Shown here: positions 20,098-31,515 of the stretch, one piece after another
Numbering within the stretch: position 1 is the first letter of the stretch
How the letters are laid out: every line of letters starts with the position of its first letter
NCBI RefSeq assembly: GCF_003573695.1
Contig: NW_020621603.1
Coordinates: 16,603,116 to 16,667,115, forward strand
Direction of reading: 5' to 3'
Length of the DNA: 64,000 nucleotides
DNA from: Papaver somniferum
Taxonomy: Eukaryota; Streptophyta; Magnoliopsida; Ranunculales; Papaveraceae
Position numbers and translations under genes: made by a program
Notes under the pieces: model-generated
Seen by the model: the letters and a program-made list of their open reading frames with translations, nothing else
Databases searched by the model: none
What the model was told of the DNA's origin: nothing

Positions 20098-20737
20098 TAT
20101 GATATGTAGTGATACATATTAATATGCAGTGATTTTTTGCATTGGTGTGTTTGTTATCAATATTATGTAGTGAATTACATATTAATATGTAGTGATTTTT
20201 TGCATTGATCTGTTTGTTATCAATATGTAGTGATTTATTGAATATGAATATGTAGTAATTCCTTAATTATTATGGCAGTAGCATTGTTGTGTTTGTTATG
20301 AATATGTAGTGATTTATTGAATATCAATATGTAGTAATTCTTAATAACGAGGGGACGCTGACCCCTCGACCCCCATAAATGGTGATACTATTCATATCAA
20401 TATGATATGTAGTGATATTTGCATTCTGTTACTTTGTTATGGGAGTAGCATTGTTGTGTTTGTTATGAATGATGCATTGTGTTACTTTGTCAAGTAGCAA
20501 TATGATTGATATTACATATCAGTGGACAATATACATATTGTTATGTAGTGTATATTCCTATCTAGATATGTAGGTTATTTGTACGATATGAACCAATACT
20601 TATTGACATGTAATATTATGAAACAGTACATATTGACATGTACTATGTGAAAAACATCTTTTATGCTTGAATAAGAATCAATACATATTGATAGGTACAG
20701 TTGGTACTTTATCTTACATAGTTATTAGGTACATATC

Positions 20738-20815
20738 ACTGCATTGTTGAAGCCCAGCGAGAGAATTATTGAACTTGACCTTCCACATGGTGGGCATCTT
20801 TCTTACGGGTATCAG
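20738..20815 (+). pseudogene. SHM: Captured exon of serine hydroxymethyltransferase (mitochondrial type)
   Basis: The frame reads [20 protein letters not shown] then LSYGYQ and ends exactly at a donor CAG|GTGCGT. It matches, from memory, the conserved SHMT segment [25 protein letters not shown], an exon end in plant SHMT. SHMT is a PLP enzyme that interconverts serine and glycine with tetrahydrofolate. Only this one exon is present; the His of HLSHGYQ is Tyr here. No downstream SHMT exon follows, so it is a gene fragment, probably captured by the TIR element. Confidence 0.75.
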
Positions 20816-21505
20816 GTGCGTCTAGTTATTCTCACTCAATCGTTCCAATTTAAATTGGTGTCAAAATATTGATATGTACTATTGGATATCTAGTAGGACA
20901 TATTGACATGTGTTGTAGGATTTGAGAGATTAGGTACATATATGTATTGTTGGATATCTAGTAGAACATGTTGATATGTGGTGTAGTAACTTGAGAGATT
21001 TAGATACATATTGGTATGTATTTGGATATCAAGTAGGTACGAAGTTATATGTACTACCCTGCAAAGTGTAAAAATGTACATACTAATATGTACTAATGAA
21101 CCCAGTACTTAGATCCAACAATATATGGTAGTATTTACTAGGTCAAATACCTAGTTATTCACCTAGTACATATTGATATAAAAACGCAGGAGACTTATTC
21201 TTAGTTGACAGTACAAGAGAGCCTAGTTAATTTTGTGGACGCCATTTTATTTTTGATTTTGGTTTACTTTCAATTATCGTATATACTGTTTGAAAAAAAC
21301 ACTATTATCTGTGGATATTGATATGTAATAGGTGAATAACTTGTTTACATGTTTTCAGTATCATTTCGACCACCCGTAAGACTTCATTGGAGGACAAGAG
21401 ACTTACATTCTTAAACCTATCAGGGAGATGGAGAAAAGGAAGTAAACATCGAAGAATTCAACATTCACCTAGTGTGGAACACCTCAACAAAGGACATCGA
21501 CAATC

Positions 21506-21655
21506 ACGTGTGGTACGTATATCTCATTCTTCTTCTTTATTTTTTCGAAGTTGTTCTTTTTCGGACGAAAACTTCATCTACTTTCTCAGACGAAAACTTT
21601 TATTCTTGTCAATCAACAACATCAACAACTAATTCAACCTAGAAACATGCTTTAG
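21506..21655 (+). repeat. Internal duplicate of the TIR-adjacent 5'-UTR-like segment
   Basis: Resembles 19445-19590: CACGTGTG-GTAC, then TTCTTCTTCTTTATTTTT, GACGAAAACTT and CAATCAACAACA in the same order, with several changes. It suggests an internal duplication or a nested second element. Confidence 0.5.
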
Positions 21656-22353
21656 GTAAAAAGGTAGTTTATCCATGTGGGATATGTTACAGTACATATC
21701 AATATTTAGATGTATTGTGGGTCTTTATGTAGCTTTAGGTACATATTTAGATGTACTGCGAGTTTTGTTCACTAATAGCTTTAGGTAGATATTTAAAATA
21801 TATTAATAGAATCCAGTAAATATTTAAATGTACTGAGAGTCTTTGCGGAAATCAGTGTATAAACACATACTGTACTGACGGTACATATTGATAAGTACTG
21901 ATTGTAAAACTGACTATTGATATGTATTAATTGATAGGTACATATTGATAGGTACTAATGGATACTTAGATTACATATGTATTAGGTACATATATCAATA
22001 TGTATTACCTTGCAAAAGTAAAAGTAAAAATATTCTTGTGCTTTGTCACTTTGGTCCATCAATATCTTGGTTCTTGTCATGTATTTTCATCGTTTTTTAA
22101 TACATATGTATTAAGTACACAGTATATGTTATTTTGCAAATTTATGTAAGAATATATTGATGTGCAACTGATGAAAAAACTGTCTTACAATACATATCCA
22201 TCAGTACATACTGATATGTACCTAGAAATTCATATTATACATGTACTTGTGATTTGTTACTTAGGTCTAATGATATATTGGGTTTTTGTCGGTAAATATA
22301 TTCTCATCATTTGTAGTATGTTTTGCAGTCATTTCCCATAACAATATTCGTGA

Positions 22354-22500
22354 AGAAGAGTTAGGATCCGCATTGCTCGCAAGAGGAAAGATGATGAAGA
22401 TGCAAAGGAAGAGCTCTACTCACTTATAATTGTAGCATAAACTTTTGCAGAAGGTCTCAAGGGTTTGGGCACTAACGTCGTTGAAGAAGCTGATGATTAG
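22354..22500 (+). pseudogene. RPL31: Captured C-terminal fragment of ribosomal protein eL31
   Basis: The frame reads [28 protein letters not shown], then TAA, then TFAEGLKGLGTNVVEEADD and a TAG at 22498-22500. This is the C-terminal third of plant 60S ribosomal protein eL31 (family sequence [20 protein letters not shown] and EIPAEGLKGLGTKVV), with Glu to stop in the middle and other substitutions. A TTTTGCAG acceptor lies just upstream at 22321-22328. Earlier exons are not seen. It is a decayed fragment in the TIR element. Confidence 0.8.
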
Positions 22501-22874
22501 AGTTGATGTTAAAGATTGGTGTTTATTTTTTTTAGCTAGAACCGAAAGAAAGTTAGATTAATATTAATATTTTAGTTCTTTTTCAGATCATTTTTTTTTC
22601 TGATTGAATTCTTAGTTTTGAAAACAACATCCTTTAGGATAAATATATACTTCTTTTTTGTCGACAATAATGTTCGCAGTCATAATGTCCAACAGAGAAA
22701 CTGTACTTGTCAAGTAAGATCAAGCTTGTTTTGTATAACACTCACTTCATTAGTGTCTACCAGGGATGGAATCAGTAATATAAATATATATAAAACTCTT
22801 AAGAATTCCGAGAAAATCAATACAATGAAAATATTGTATGGTTTAGCTATTAATTGGGTGTGTTTACAAAGATA

Positions 22875-23004
22875 TCATCCCTTTTGAGATGCGAGAATCA
22901 TCTCCATCCAAATGATGTTTCTTGTCGTCTTCTTCTTTGCACCTGTATATTTTCTATAATCTTCAATGACTTCACTCACATTCCTGAACCTAAAAGAAAT
23001 GATT
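22875..23004 (-). pseudogene. Exon-like segment, unrecognised
   Basis: On the minus strand an acceptor-like GGGATTTTACAG is followed by an open segment IISFRFRNVSEVIEDYRKYT, GAKKKTTRNIIWMEM, ILASQKG and stop. It has lower AT content than its surroundings and amino-acid use like a real exon. It may be a third captured gene piece. Family unknown. Confidence 0.3.
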
Positions 23005-25399
23005 CTGTAAAATCCCTAATACTGATTGTCAAACATGAAAAGAAATTTCTTGACCAATTGTCTGCCAAATCTGCCTGAACACATGGGAATAAAACATACA
23101 TATTAGATTACTTAACCTATAAGAGATCAATAACAGAATATCAAGAGGCTAGTCATCCACATCAATGTTCCTAAAAATTAGATTAACCGAACTGTGAAAA
23201 GTTGAGGACAACATTAAGTGAAATCCCAGTACATATTGATATGTACTGAGTGAAACCCAATGCAAGGAAACGCCGCTTTTCAGCTCACGATAAACATAAG
23301 TCATTATATTCCATATACATGTTCTTATGAAAGTACATTAAAAATACATTGTACATATACATACGTTTCTCTTTCTTTCACAACCTATAGTATACACACT
23401 GATCCAAGGATTGTGGTGCTGCTTTTGAGGCAACCCCATATAAAAACATCTTCAGAATTTGTGTATGTCTTTAATGAGTGGCTACACTAGTCACTCGGTT
23501 AAAAATTTCTTGTTTACACCACACACCAATTTTTTTTTTTTATATTCATTATAAAAATTAGAGTACATATACAAACATACTGAAAAAAGTTAGTAGGTAT
23601 TGATATGTACTGTGAAAACCTTGTACATATTGATATGTACCGAGTAAAGACTAGTAGATATCGATATGTACTCCAAAAAAACAATTGTGGTTAGTTCTAA
23701 AATACATGTTAATAATTTCAAAATAGAGTTAAACAGTTGACCTCCATTACATAAGTATGTTGAATTAATATTAGAAGCCATGAAAAATCAGATGCATTTA
23801 GATTTTAGAAAAAAGATATATCAGCATGTCTCCTAAAGGTTTGCACCTATTTGTTATTATCAATAAAGAGAAATACAGTTTTACCTGATCAAAAAGGAAT
23901 ATAATCTATCATGCTCATTGAGTCTACAAGTCCAACTTCATCAGAAACCCAAGCTCCACAAGTGCAGACCCTTGAATCAGCAGCACCGCGAAACGATGAA
24001 TGGAAGCAAAACCTTTAAAAATCCCGATTTACATATAACATCTAAAACAAAACTAGTAAGTTATGGAAATAATATTTACCCGAATAGAATGAATGAAGAA
24101 GCATGCCTCTTTAGGTTATTTCTACTACACTAGTTTCACCCTTTATCTTATTTTTCTTTTGTTGGTTCTCTTTTGTTTTCTGCAATTTGCGAAGTTTTTT
24201 AAGAGAATGAATCTCATACAATATAGCAGATTATAAAAATTGGAAACCAATAAATTTCTAAAGAGATTCAAAATGAAAAAAAAAAACAGTGCATCTATAT
24301 ATATGTATTGAAAAAAACAAGAACTGAAAACCCAATACATATTGATGTGTACCAAGTGAAAACCCAATACATATTGGTACATTCTGAGTGAAAACACAGT
24401 ACATATTCATAAGTAGTGAGTAAAAACCTGACTACTGGACTCCATCAACATCAAACTTGACTACTAGAGTACTGGGAAACGAATCAAAAGAAAACCCAAG
24501 AACCATCATAAGGATACCAATTAACTGTTGCATCAAAAAACTGCTTTCACTTTCTGGAAAATACAGCTAGTAAAATATGTATAATACCACTAACTTTGTC
24601 AAGCTAAGACCAATCAGTATTGATCAACGAAGAAGAATGCCAACTAAATTAGACATACCCGTAGGAAGAGAAATAACTTCTTTTGCACTTATTCCTTTTC
24701 TGATATCATCCATTCTTCTTCTTTTTTTTCTCATCAATTCATTTATGATGCAAATATGATCATCTCAGATCTAAACAAAAATCTATTCCCTGAATCATGA
24801 AATTGACTAATGCTTTTACTAACATAATAAACAACACTCAATTTTCTCACTTTACGTGTAAATGAATTGTTTAGAAAACTGAAAACTAATTAATCTTCAT
24901 GAGCAGAAGAAACAACAGATCTTTAAATCCAATGAAATTAATTCTGCATAAAATATTTTATCATCAAAAAAGCTTCAGAAAATCAAATTGATCAACATAA
25001 ACTAACCGCTCCATCAAATAAAACGTTAAAATTAACCACATTTAAATCAAAATTAAACACGGATTGAAGATAACCTAACGTCAAATCAGAAAAAATAAAG
25101 TTCATTCACCTACCATAAAACAACCAAAAGATAAACTTTGAAAACCCTAAAAATGATTTCTCCTTTTTAAACAACACTAAAAGATGTTTAAGATCAAGAT
25201 TAGAAGAATTATAAGAAGACTTAGCTTTTGGAAAAGCAGCAATTGTCCATCATCATTGCGATTTTGAAAAAACCTAGTCTTCATGAATATCCAGAGCTGC
25301 TTTGATGTACGAAATTGAAACGAAGAAATGAAGTTTTCAGTATTCAAGGCTGCCTCAAATAATGTTTCTATACGTAGGGATGTTTTGGGAATTTACCAA

Positions 25400-25540
25400 A
25401 AAGGAAATAATAAGTCCGCACGTGTGCCGGATTAGAAAGTAAAAGATCTGGTCCAAAAACATGTTTTTGGACCAGCGATTAAATTTTTTCTGGTGCTGGA
25501 CTACACATTAACGGGTTCTCTTATAACTGGATTAACCAGT
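25400..25540 (-). repeat. Right terminal inverted repeat region with 28 bp perfect palindrome
   Basis: Its reverse complement matches the left end block by block. It includes a perfect palindrome at 25448-25475 (arms CTGGTCCAAAAACA), which could form a cruciform or arise from a TIR fold-back. Confidence 0.6.
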
Positions 25541-25839
25541 AATTCCTAGATTCGGATAAGCACCAAAGTAGGTCCTGTGTTACAATGACACCGACGCTGG
25601 TATATGTCAATATTTTGTGTCCGATATGCTACTTAAAAGCTAAAATATGGAGATATTGTTATGATATGATTTTCAAAGGCTTCAAGGTTTTAAATTTTGG
25701 GAAAATTAGGGGGAGATAAAAAAAATAATATTCTCATTGTCAGGCCCACAATTAATTTTAGATACTGTGACACCCATAATTATTTCCGTGACACCCATAA
25801 TTATATAAAATTATTAAAAATGTATGCATGACGGATTAT

Positions 25840-26660
25840 GCTTCCGCATGACAGGTTATGCATCAGGGGTATAATTGGTAACGCAACTTGGATATAACAT
25901 ATCTAAAAATCCGCGCCTTGGAATTTTTCAAATTTTATGTCATTGGAAATATTTTTAAGAGATCTATGCAATGAGTACAAACAAGAATATCAAATTTTTG
26001 TTTTTCACGAAAAAATCGGAGGTGATCATCATTTTAGGCAAAATTTTCGAAACTTGATACATAACCATTATGCAGCCACCAAAAAAGATGCATAACACAT
26101 TCTGCAGACGGATAACGAATTATGCAACCATTTTCTCCACTGCATAACAAATTATGCATTTGTATAACAAAGTTATGTATCTATAGCAAGTTATGTAACC
26201 ATTATTTTGGTTGATTTCAGTGCGTACATAAAAAAATTGATGCATAATGCACTATGCATCCATATTTACGGATGCATATCAGTTTATGCATCTATTTTCT
26301 CGATGCATAAAAGATTGTGCAACAATTTTCTCGATGCATTATGCAATCATATTTTCGGATGCATAACAGGTTATGCATCCACTTTCTCGACTGTATAACA
26401 TGTTATGCAGATATTATTATAGGTGCATAACGTGATATGCAACCATTCTCCGTAGTACTGCATAACAAGTTATAGGAAAAAAAGGCTGCATAACTTGTCA
26501 TCCACCTACAATAATAGTTGCATAACGTGTTATGCAACCATTTTCGGGACTGCATAACTTGTCATCCACCTACAATAATAGTTGCATAACGTGTTATGCA
26601 ACCATTTTCTGGACTGCATAACAAGTTATGCAACAAATCTTTTTAGATGCATAACACCTG
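25840..26660. repeat. Array of dyads, GTTGCATAAC-GT-GTTATGCAAC type, with a 64 bp tandem pair
   Basis: More than a dozen imperfect copies of TGCATAAC facing GTTATGCA, separated by ACCATTTTCT-like spacers. The best copy (26517-26538) has 10 bp perfect arms around GT. A 64-base unit repeats in tandem at 26486-26549 and 26550-26613 with very few changes. The array runs up to the 3' side of the ERF frame. Confidence 0.8.
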
Positions 26661-26687
26661 CAGCACAACCAACTCACACCAATGTTT

Positions 26688-27089
26688 CTATTGAGACATA
26701 ATAGCTTTTATAAAAAAAAAAATAGGACTAACAAAATGCTGGCGATTACTACTCCGGCTCCATTGCTGCTGCTGATGACGATTCAGATGTTGATGCGTAG
26801 ACCTAATAACACTATTTCCAAAATTAGTTCTTTCTTTAGGTTCTCTTAGACTTACAGCTGCTTCATCATAAGCCATTGCCGCTTCTTCAGCTGTATCAAA
26901 AGTACCCAACCATTTTCGTACTTTCTTCCACGGATCTCGTATCTCAGCAGAAAATCGGCCCCAGGGTCTTCTTATTACTCCTCTATAACGACCTTCTTTC
27001 ACCTGTTGCTTCTGCTGATGTGTATGAAGGGCATGGTTATGATGATGAAGATGATGAAGATCTTCATCAACATCACTAGAAACTGCAAA
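26688..27089 (-). pseudogene. AP2/ERF transcription factor fragment without a start codon
   Basis: The open frame runs from just after a TAA at 27090-27092 to a stop at 26688. It has a His/Gln-rich stretch ([18 protein letters not shown]), then one AP2 domain: [59 protein letters not shown]2/ERF proteins bind GCC-box or DRE DNA through the three-stranded sheet that includes RGVRRRPWG and AEIRDP. Here RGVRR is RGVIRR and the usual RGxKA-NF is REPKERTNF. There is no in-frame ATG; a possible acceptor (AATTTGCAG) lies at the 5' edge, so either an upstream exon exists or this is a captured fragment. The last residues ([13 protein letters not shown]) look like non-genic sequence. Confidence 0.75.
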
Positions 27090-30000
27090 TTATTGTTTGA
27101 TTTCGAAGACGAAGAGACCCTGTATGTATCTGGTGAGTGAAAGAAAAGAAAAAGAACAAATATGGAGGCATATCATCATTACTAAGGTTTGTATTTGGTG
27201 GTGCTAGTAGTGAATCAGCAGCACCAACAGTAACTATAACATCAATATTCACTTACCCAATCAAATAATGTAAAGCCATTTTTGTTCTTCAAACACCAAT
27301 ATCTTCTTCTGGTAATTTACCCCAATCGATCATTACTTTCAATTTCTTATTTGCATTCAAAAACAACCTTCTTCCCCCTGTTTAATTTCAATTGAAATCG
27401 ATTACTGACCAAAGATCCTGCAACCCATCTCTATTAACCAACCATCAGGAAACCATAATTGCTTCATTAACGATGAAAACAGAAATCAAAACAGATATGC
27501 TTACGAATTGAAACCTAAAATTGATGTCGATTTGATTGGTTTGCCTGAAATCGAACAAGTCAATCCAGATTTGGAAAAATATGAATAGATGATTTGATTA
27601 TTTATCTTGAAACAAACAATTCTTTCCGGATCTGAAAGAATATGACTTTCTCTCTTTCGGCTGCTCTGAAATTAGGAAGAAAAAAAAACAGTTTAGCCTT
27701 GAAGAGAACGAATACACAATTTCAGAAATTGTGGGTGTCGGAGGAATTTCTAACGAGATAATGGGTGCGCGTCTGAACTTTTCTGGGCGTGGATTTCACA
27801 GTGCGAGAAATCTTAAAATGGGTGTGACTGTAGTTTTCACTTAACTTTTTTGGCCAAATAAAATGACTGATTTTGTAGATTAGTTGGGCTTAATATAAGT
27901 TAAGATAGGCCCAGTTATGAAGTAGTAGTTTCTTGTTTTGCCAATTCGTAAGACCCAGCACCATGGTGGGTGTCTCGCGTAGCTATAGCTTAGTTATAGC
28001 GAAATCAAACTAATATGACCATTCGTTTAGCTTTAATATGGTGAATTTACTTGGCGTTGCTATAAAGAGGAATAAATATGTTTCTTGTTTAAGCTAAGCA
28101 ATGCCTAGTGGAAATTGAAATGGAAACCTAGTTTTCGTAGTTCGATCGACACGTAAAATAAGTTTCCATGACATTTTAGATGGATACTGGGTTTTTAATC
28201 CAATTTTCACTTTGTACCCTATATTCACTCATAATATTTCTCTTTTAATTCATTTTATCCACTAAAATTCTCCTTTTCTATATTACGTTCTTTTTCCTCT
28301 CTTAAATTCTTTTAATCCATAGCAAATATTTATATATATCAATTGGATGAAAAGTTGAAAAGAAAAAAAAAATAGATGTGGAAACTCAGTTTGCGTATTA
28401 CACTATTTGCATGTGAACTCATCCCTCGTTTTTATAGGCTAAGCGATGAAAGTCCCGCATAGCGAAGTGCGCTTGTTTGGATCCTTTATATCTTCGGCCT
28501 TTTTCTCCTTCGGCCATCTTCTACTTTTAATCTCACTGCAAAACAAGAAAGAAAACAAATTCTATTTCACTATCTTTTCATTCTTTTCATTTTTTTCTTC
28601 TTCAGTTTGCCTGTTTTTTTCTTCTTTTCTGATTTTCTTTCTGTTAGTCTTTTTCCATTTTAAATTTATCGACAAAATATGCATCTTGACAAAGCCGTTT
28701 TGTCTTGTCGTAAGGACGCGCATGTCTGTATCCATACGCATTGACACGACCCAAATTTTTTTTCCGTGTCGTTGTAACACATGCAAGGACTCCTTATTTG
28801 TCCGATATTTTATGTTTTGGACTTTTTATAGGACATACAAGCAAATCTGTTATCCTAGTCGCCAAATTGACTAAATAAAAATTTATACTGTGTTATTGGT
28901 TATAGCTGCTACCAATTTCTTGAAAAGTCATTCATAACCCAAGGGTGTGAAAATATTTGGTGCCACAATTAAAAGCACCATTCCGAAACTTATTTTTCCA
29001 CCTTATATGGAATGTCAACGGTTTTTCTCATAAGATTATTTGTGAAGCCCATGAAAAGGAGGGACAATTATATAATTACCTCTATCTCATCTGGTTACTT
29101 ATGGACCGAAGAGTCTGACTTCTAGTGCATTTTTTTTTCTTCCATTTTTTCCGGATAGTGTGCAACTTCATTTTGATTCCTGGAAATCTTTGTAAATCGA
29201 AAATCATTTTAGTGTACTTTTGCTTGCATATCATGAAGCTACTTGCTGACAGGAACGGAAGTTTCAAAAGACGCGTATTTAAGACTTTAAGCAGCATATG
29301 TTTTTTCGTATAATCATGCAAATGCCCTTTATCTCTGCATGGATGCTGCGAGTACGTAAATGGACAAGTACTAGCTATTGAGAAAGTTGTCGAGTCAAGG
29401 GGTCAACAACTTTTGCACATTGTAACCTGCACCAAGACAGTGACACATATATTTGACAACAAGTTTAAGACCGGTATTTGGTCTATTTTACACTTAGAAA
29501 CGTTATGATCTTCTTGTCTTTTTCTTGTACAAAACAAGCTGCAATAATTATAGGTCGTGCCCGATTATTGCGTCGAATAACTCTATATTCCAATTAAACA
29601 TTTAGCCAAGTGTTGTACTCGACTTTTTGATCTCTGACCAAGAGTCCATCCATTCCGCCACCTATCCTTGAAACGCATCAGACTTTCAACATAAGCACGA
29701 CCCAGTTATTCTCATGTGAGTTGTATCTCTGACTACCTTTTTTTTTTCTTCCTCTCTCATTGACTTTAATTCTGATGCAAGGATTTTTGTAGATTAGAAA
29801 TTCTTTTAATCTCAAGTCGTGAGAAACAATTCTTGGAAAAATGTCCCTTTGTCCTGTAATAATGACAAGACTCTTTACCATTGCTGGATATATGGAAAGG
29901 AATTTTCATACATGAATGATTTCCTTTCGATTGTTTATTGCATTTTCTTAGGGTGTGGCCTTCCTTGCCATACAGAGAAAAGTTTTCCTGAAATCTAATG

Positions 30001-30336
30001 GGATCATCTATAATTATTCAGATGTGCAATGACTGCTTTAAGAGGTTTTGGATCTTTTTTCTTATAGGAGGACTGAGTATTCGGAAGATTCATATTCCAC
30101 ACAAGGCATGTGGAGGAACATGAGCTGGAATCATTCACTTGACCACAAAAATGGTTTTAGTATAAATATGTTTTTCTCCGTCTCCTCAATTGATGAAAAT
30201 ACTTGAATAAGATCTTTTAGTGAGTCGTTGAGTTTCATTCTCAAAAGTTTCTCTTTTTAATTACTTTCATCTAGTCTTTTGTTGAGAATATGAATATTTC
30301 TTTCTTTTGATTGAAAAAGTTTATCAAGAAGATTGG
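27090..30336. other. AT-rich intergenic sequence, nothing recognisable
   Basis: I see no frame with family character, RNA gene or clear element. 27090-27860 may be the 5' side of the ERF fragment or the edge of a transposon. 28440-28880 holds an open frame on the plus strand made mainly of Phe, Leu and Ser from T-rich sequence, which I do not believe. 28900-30336 holds poly-T runs and no structure that I can support. Confidence 0.5.
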
Positions 30337-30806
30337 TGTTTTGGGGTAAAAACTGATTCTGCTGGAAATGGTAAATTGGGTGTGCTGCCGAGAAACGAAT
30401 ATAAACCCTAAACAAATGTACTTCACAGGAGTACTTTAGATTCGAGAGATCAATCTGTATAATTCTGACCTAAACCAAGAAATGGTTGTTCCAGCCTTGC
30501 TTCAGTCACAAAATGAAGGAGAAGGGTTGATCTTAGGGAGGGAAGCAGAGAAGGTGTTGAGATCAGAATGATGAATTCTATGAGGTGTGGTTATTTTATG
30601 ACTTGCATCAGAATGTAGAACTTGCTTGCGGAATGTAAGCTATAAGTTCTTGGTGTTTTCTGGATACTTGTGTTAATAAACTCCTGTTGGTTGAAATAGA
30701 TTGAAAATCTATTTATACAAGTCATAGTCGAACATACACTGATCTCATAGGAAGTGGAAGTAGTTGAGTGATGGAGAAGTGGGGATCGTGTAGAATAGTG
30801 AAAACC
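30337..30806 (-). repeat. 3' LTR remnant
   Basis: It matches 33317-33785 closely, both starting TGTTTTGGGGTAAAAACTGA and both ending GTGAAAACC. It keeps the TATA box (reverse complement of TCTATTTATA, about 30708-30717) but lost all U3 upstream of about 30806. Confidence 0.85.
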
Positions 30807-31134
30807 TCTTGAATATTTTGTTCTTTCTTTTCCCTTTATATATTCCCTTTTTTGAAAGATAGGAGATGCTTCTTTCATGGTTTGATTTTCTGATTTTGAA
30901 CTAGTATGCAATTGTCTTGTAAGGATTTTGAGTTTGTTTGAGATTTTGTTTTTTGAAAAGGTTCATGAGTAATTTTCTGAAAGAAATGATGCTTGGACTA
31001 ACTGATAATTTGAAATCCTACTTATGAATGCAAGTAGTGCAATCATTTTGGAGGAATTACAAATATTGCATGAAAAAGGGAAATGCTAGAGGAAATACTA
31101 AAGGAAATGCTAGAGGAAAAGACGACATGATATC
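30807..31134 (-). other. Spacer between LTR remnant and integrase tail
   Basis: T-rich sequence with no frame. It includes a short repeat (GGAAATGCTAGAGGAAA-like, about 31077-31117). It may be the old 3' untranslated part of the element or filler from the deletion. Confidence 0.3.
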
Positions 31135-31509
31135 TTAGGTATTGAAAGGTTTGAGCCACCTGGCATGTATTACTACGCCTTCTAGCTTGTCATCATTGAT
31201 GAGATTGCAGTAGCCTCTCAAGAAAAATTCTTCCACTAGGTACGGCTCATCTTTCCCTTCTAGGAAATCAGGTTGAGTAGTAATCTTCACTACCATATCT
31301 CCAACTTGAAAGGGGTTCGGGTGTTGCATAGTTACTTGATTCTCAGACTCATTATCTCCGATTGAGACAACTTCTAAAAACTTGATAAAATATTTAAAAG
31401 GACTAGCATCCCATTCACATCTCCTTGTGACAGCTGGGTTGATAATCGGATCGAGTCCCCAAGTCTTGACGGGATGAGAAGTGACCCATTTGTAAAAAAG
31501 GTTGTTCAA
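31135..31509 (-). pseudogene. Integrase C-terminal tail of the deleted gypsy element
   Basis: The frame ends DEPYLVEEFFLRGYCNLIN then GVVIHARWLKPFNT, the pattern of the C-terminal end of Tat-type integrases (a GPY-like turn, then HxRWLKxF). The upstream residues (NPFQVGDMVVK) fit the GDxVL part. The catalytic core is absent: immediately upstream lies protease, so the deletion joined pro to the integrase tail. Confidence 0.6.
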
Positions 31510-31515
31510 TAAGAC

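Larger units (their letters stand above)
20100..24430. repeat. Dispersed array of short dyads, GTACATAT-TG-ATATGTAC type
   Basis: At least fifteen variants of ACATATTGATATGT are scattered at irregular spacing through the element interior. Clean examples are 23229-23246 and 23623-23640, each with 8 bp inverted arms around TG. An early section (20100-20450) carries the related TATGTAGTGAT. The copies lie outside the captured exons. Function is unknown. Confidence 0.75.
19329..25540. mobile_element. TIR element of about 6.2 kb carrying captured gene fragments (Pack-MULE-like)
   Basis: The ends are inverted and similar over about 120 bases. The left has TGTAGTCCAGC (19359-19369), GGTCCAAAAA and CACGTGTGTAC; the right has, in reverse complement, TGTAGTCCAGC, GGTCCAAAAA and CACGTGCGGAC. 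Exact termini and a 9 bp target duplication could not be fixed by eye. No transposase frame is seen. Inside are pieces of at least two unrelated host genes (SHMT, eL31), a 5'-UTR-like segment present twice, and many short dyads. Long TIRs plus multi-gene capture is the description of a Pack-MULE; the superfamily is inference. Confidence 0.55.
25740..27860. mobile_element. Possible second TIR element carrying an AP2/ERF gene fragment
   Basis: The possible ends share GTGACACCCAT (25768 and 25790, plus strand) with GTCACACCCAT (reverse complement of about 27820-27830) and flanking A/T-rich bases, roughly 16 of 20 positions. Inside are a dense dyad array (25840-26660), an AP2/ERF frame (26688-27089, minus) and AT-rich sequence. 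The borders are weak and no transposase is present, so an ordinary repeat-flanked gene remnant is a fair alternative. Confidence 0.3.

Noticed and set aside
22441..22500. Annexin-like peptide KGLGTN
   Set aside because: In the same frame the upstream codons give [18 protein letters not shown], which identifies ribosomal protein eL31; GLKGLGT is its normal C-terminus.
25840..26660. CRISPR-like array (regular repeats with spacers)
   Set aside because: The units are imperfect, self-complementary and unevenly spaced, and the genome is a plant; a transposon-type dyad array fits better.
28446..28874. 142-residue plus-strand frame
   Set aside because: It is built from T-rich sequence and is mostly Phe, Leu and Ser; no start context, motif or splice structure supports it.
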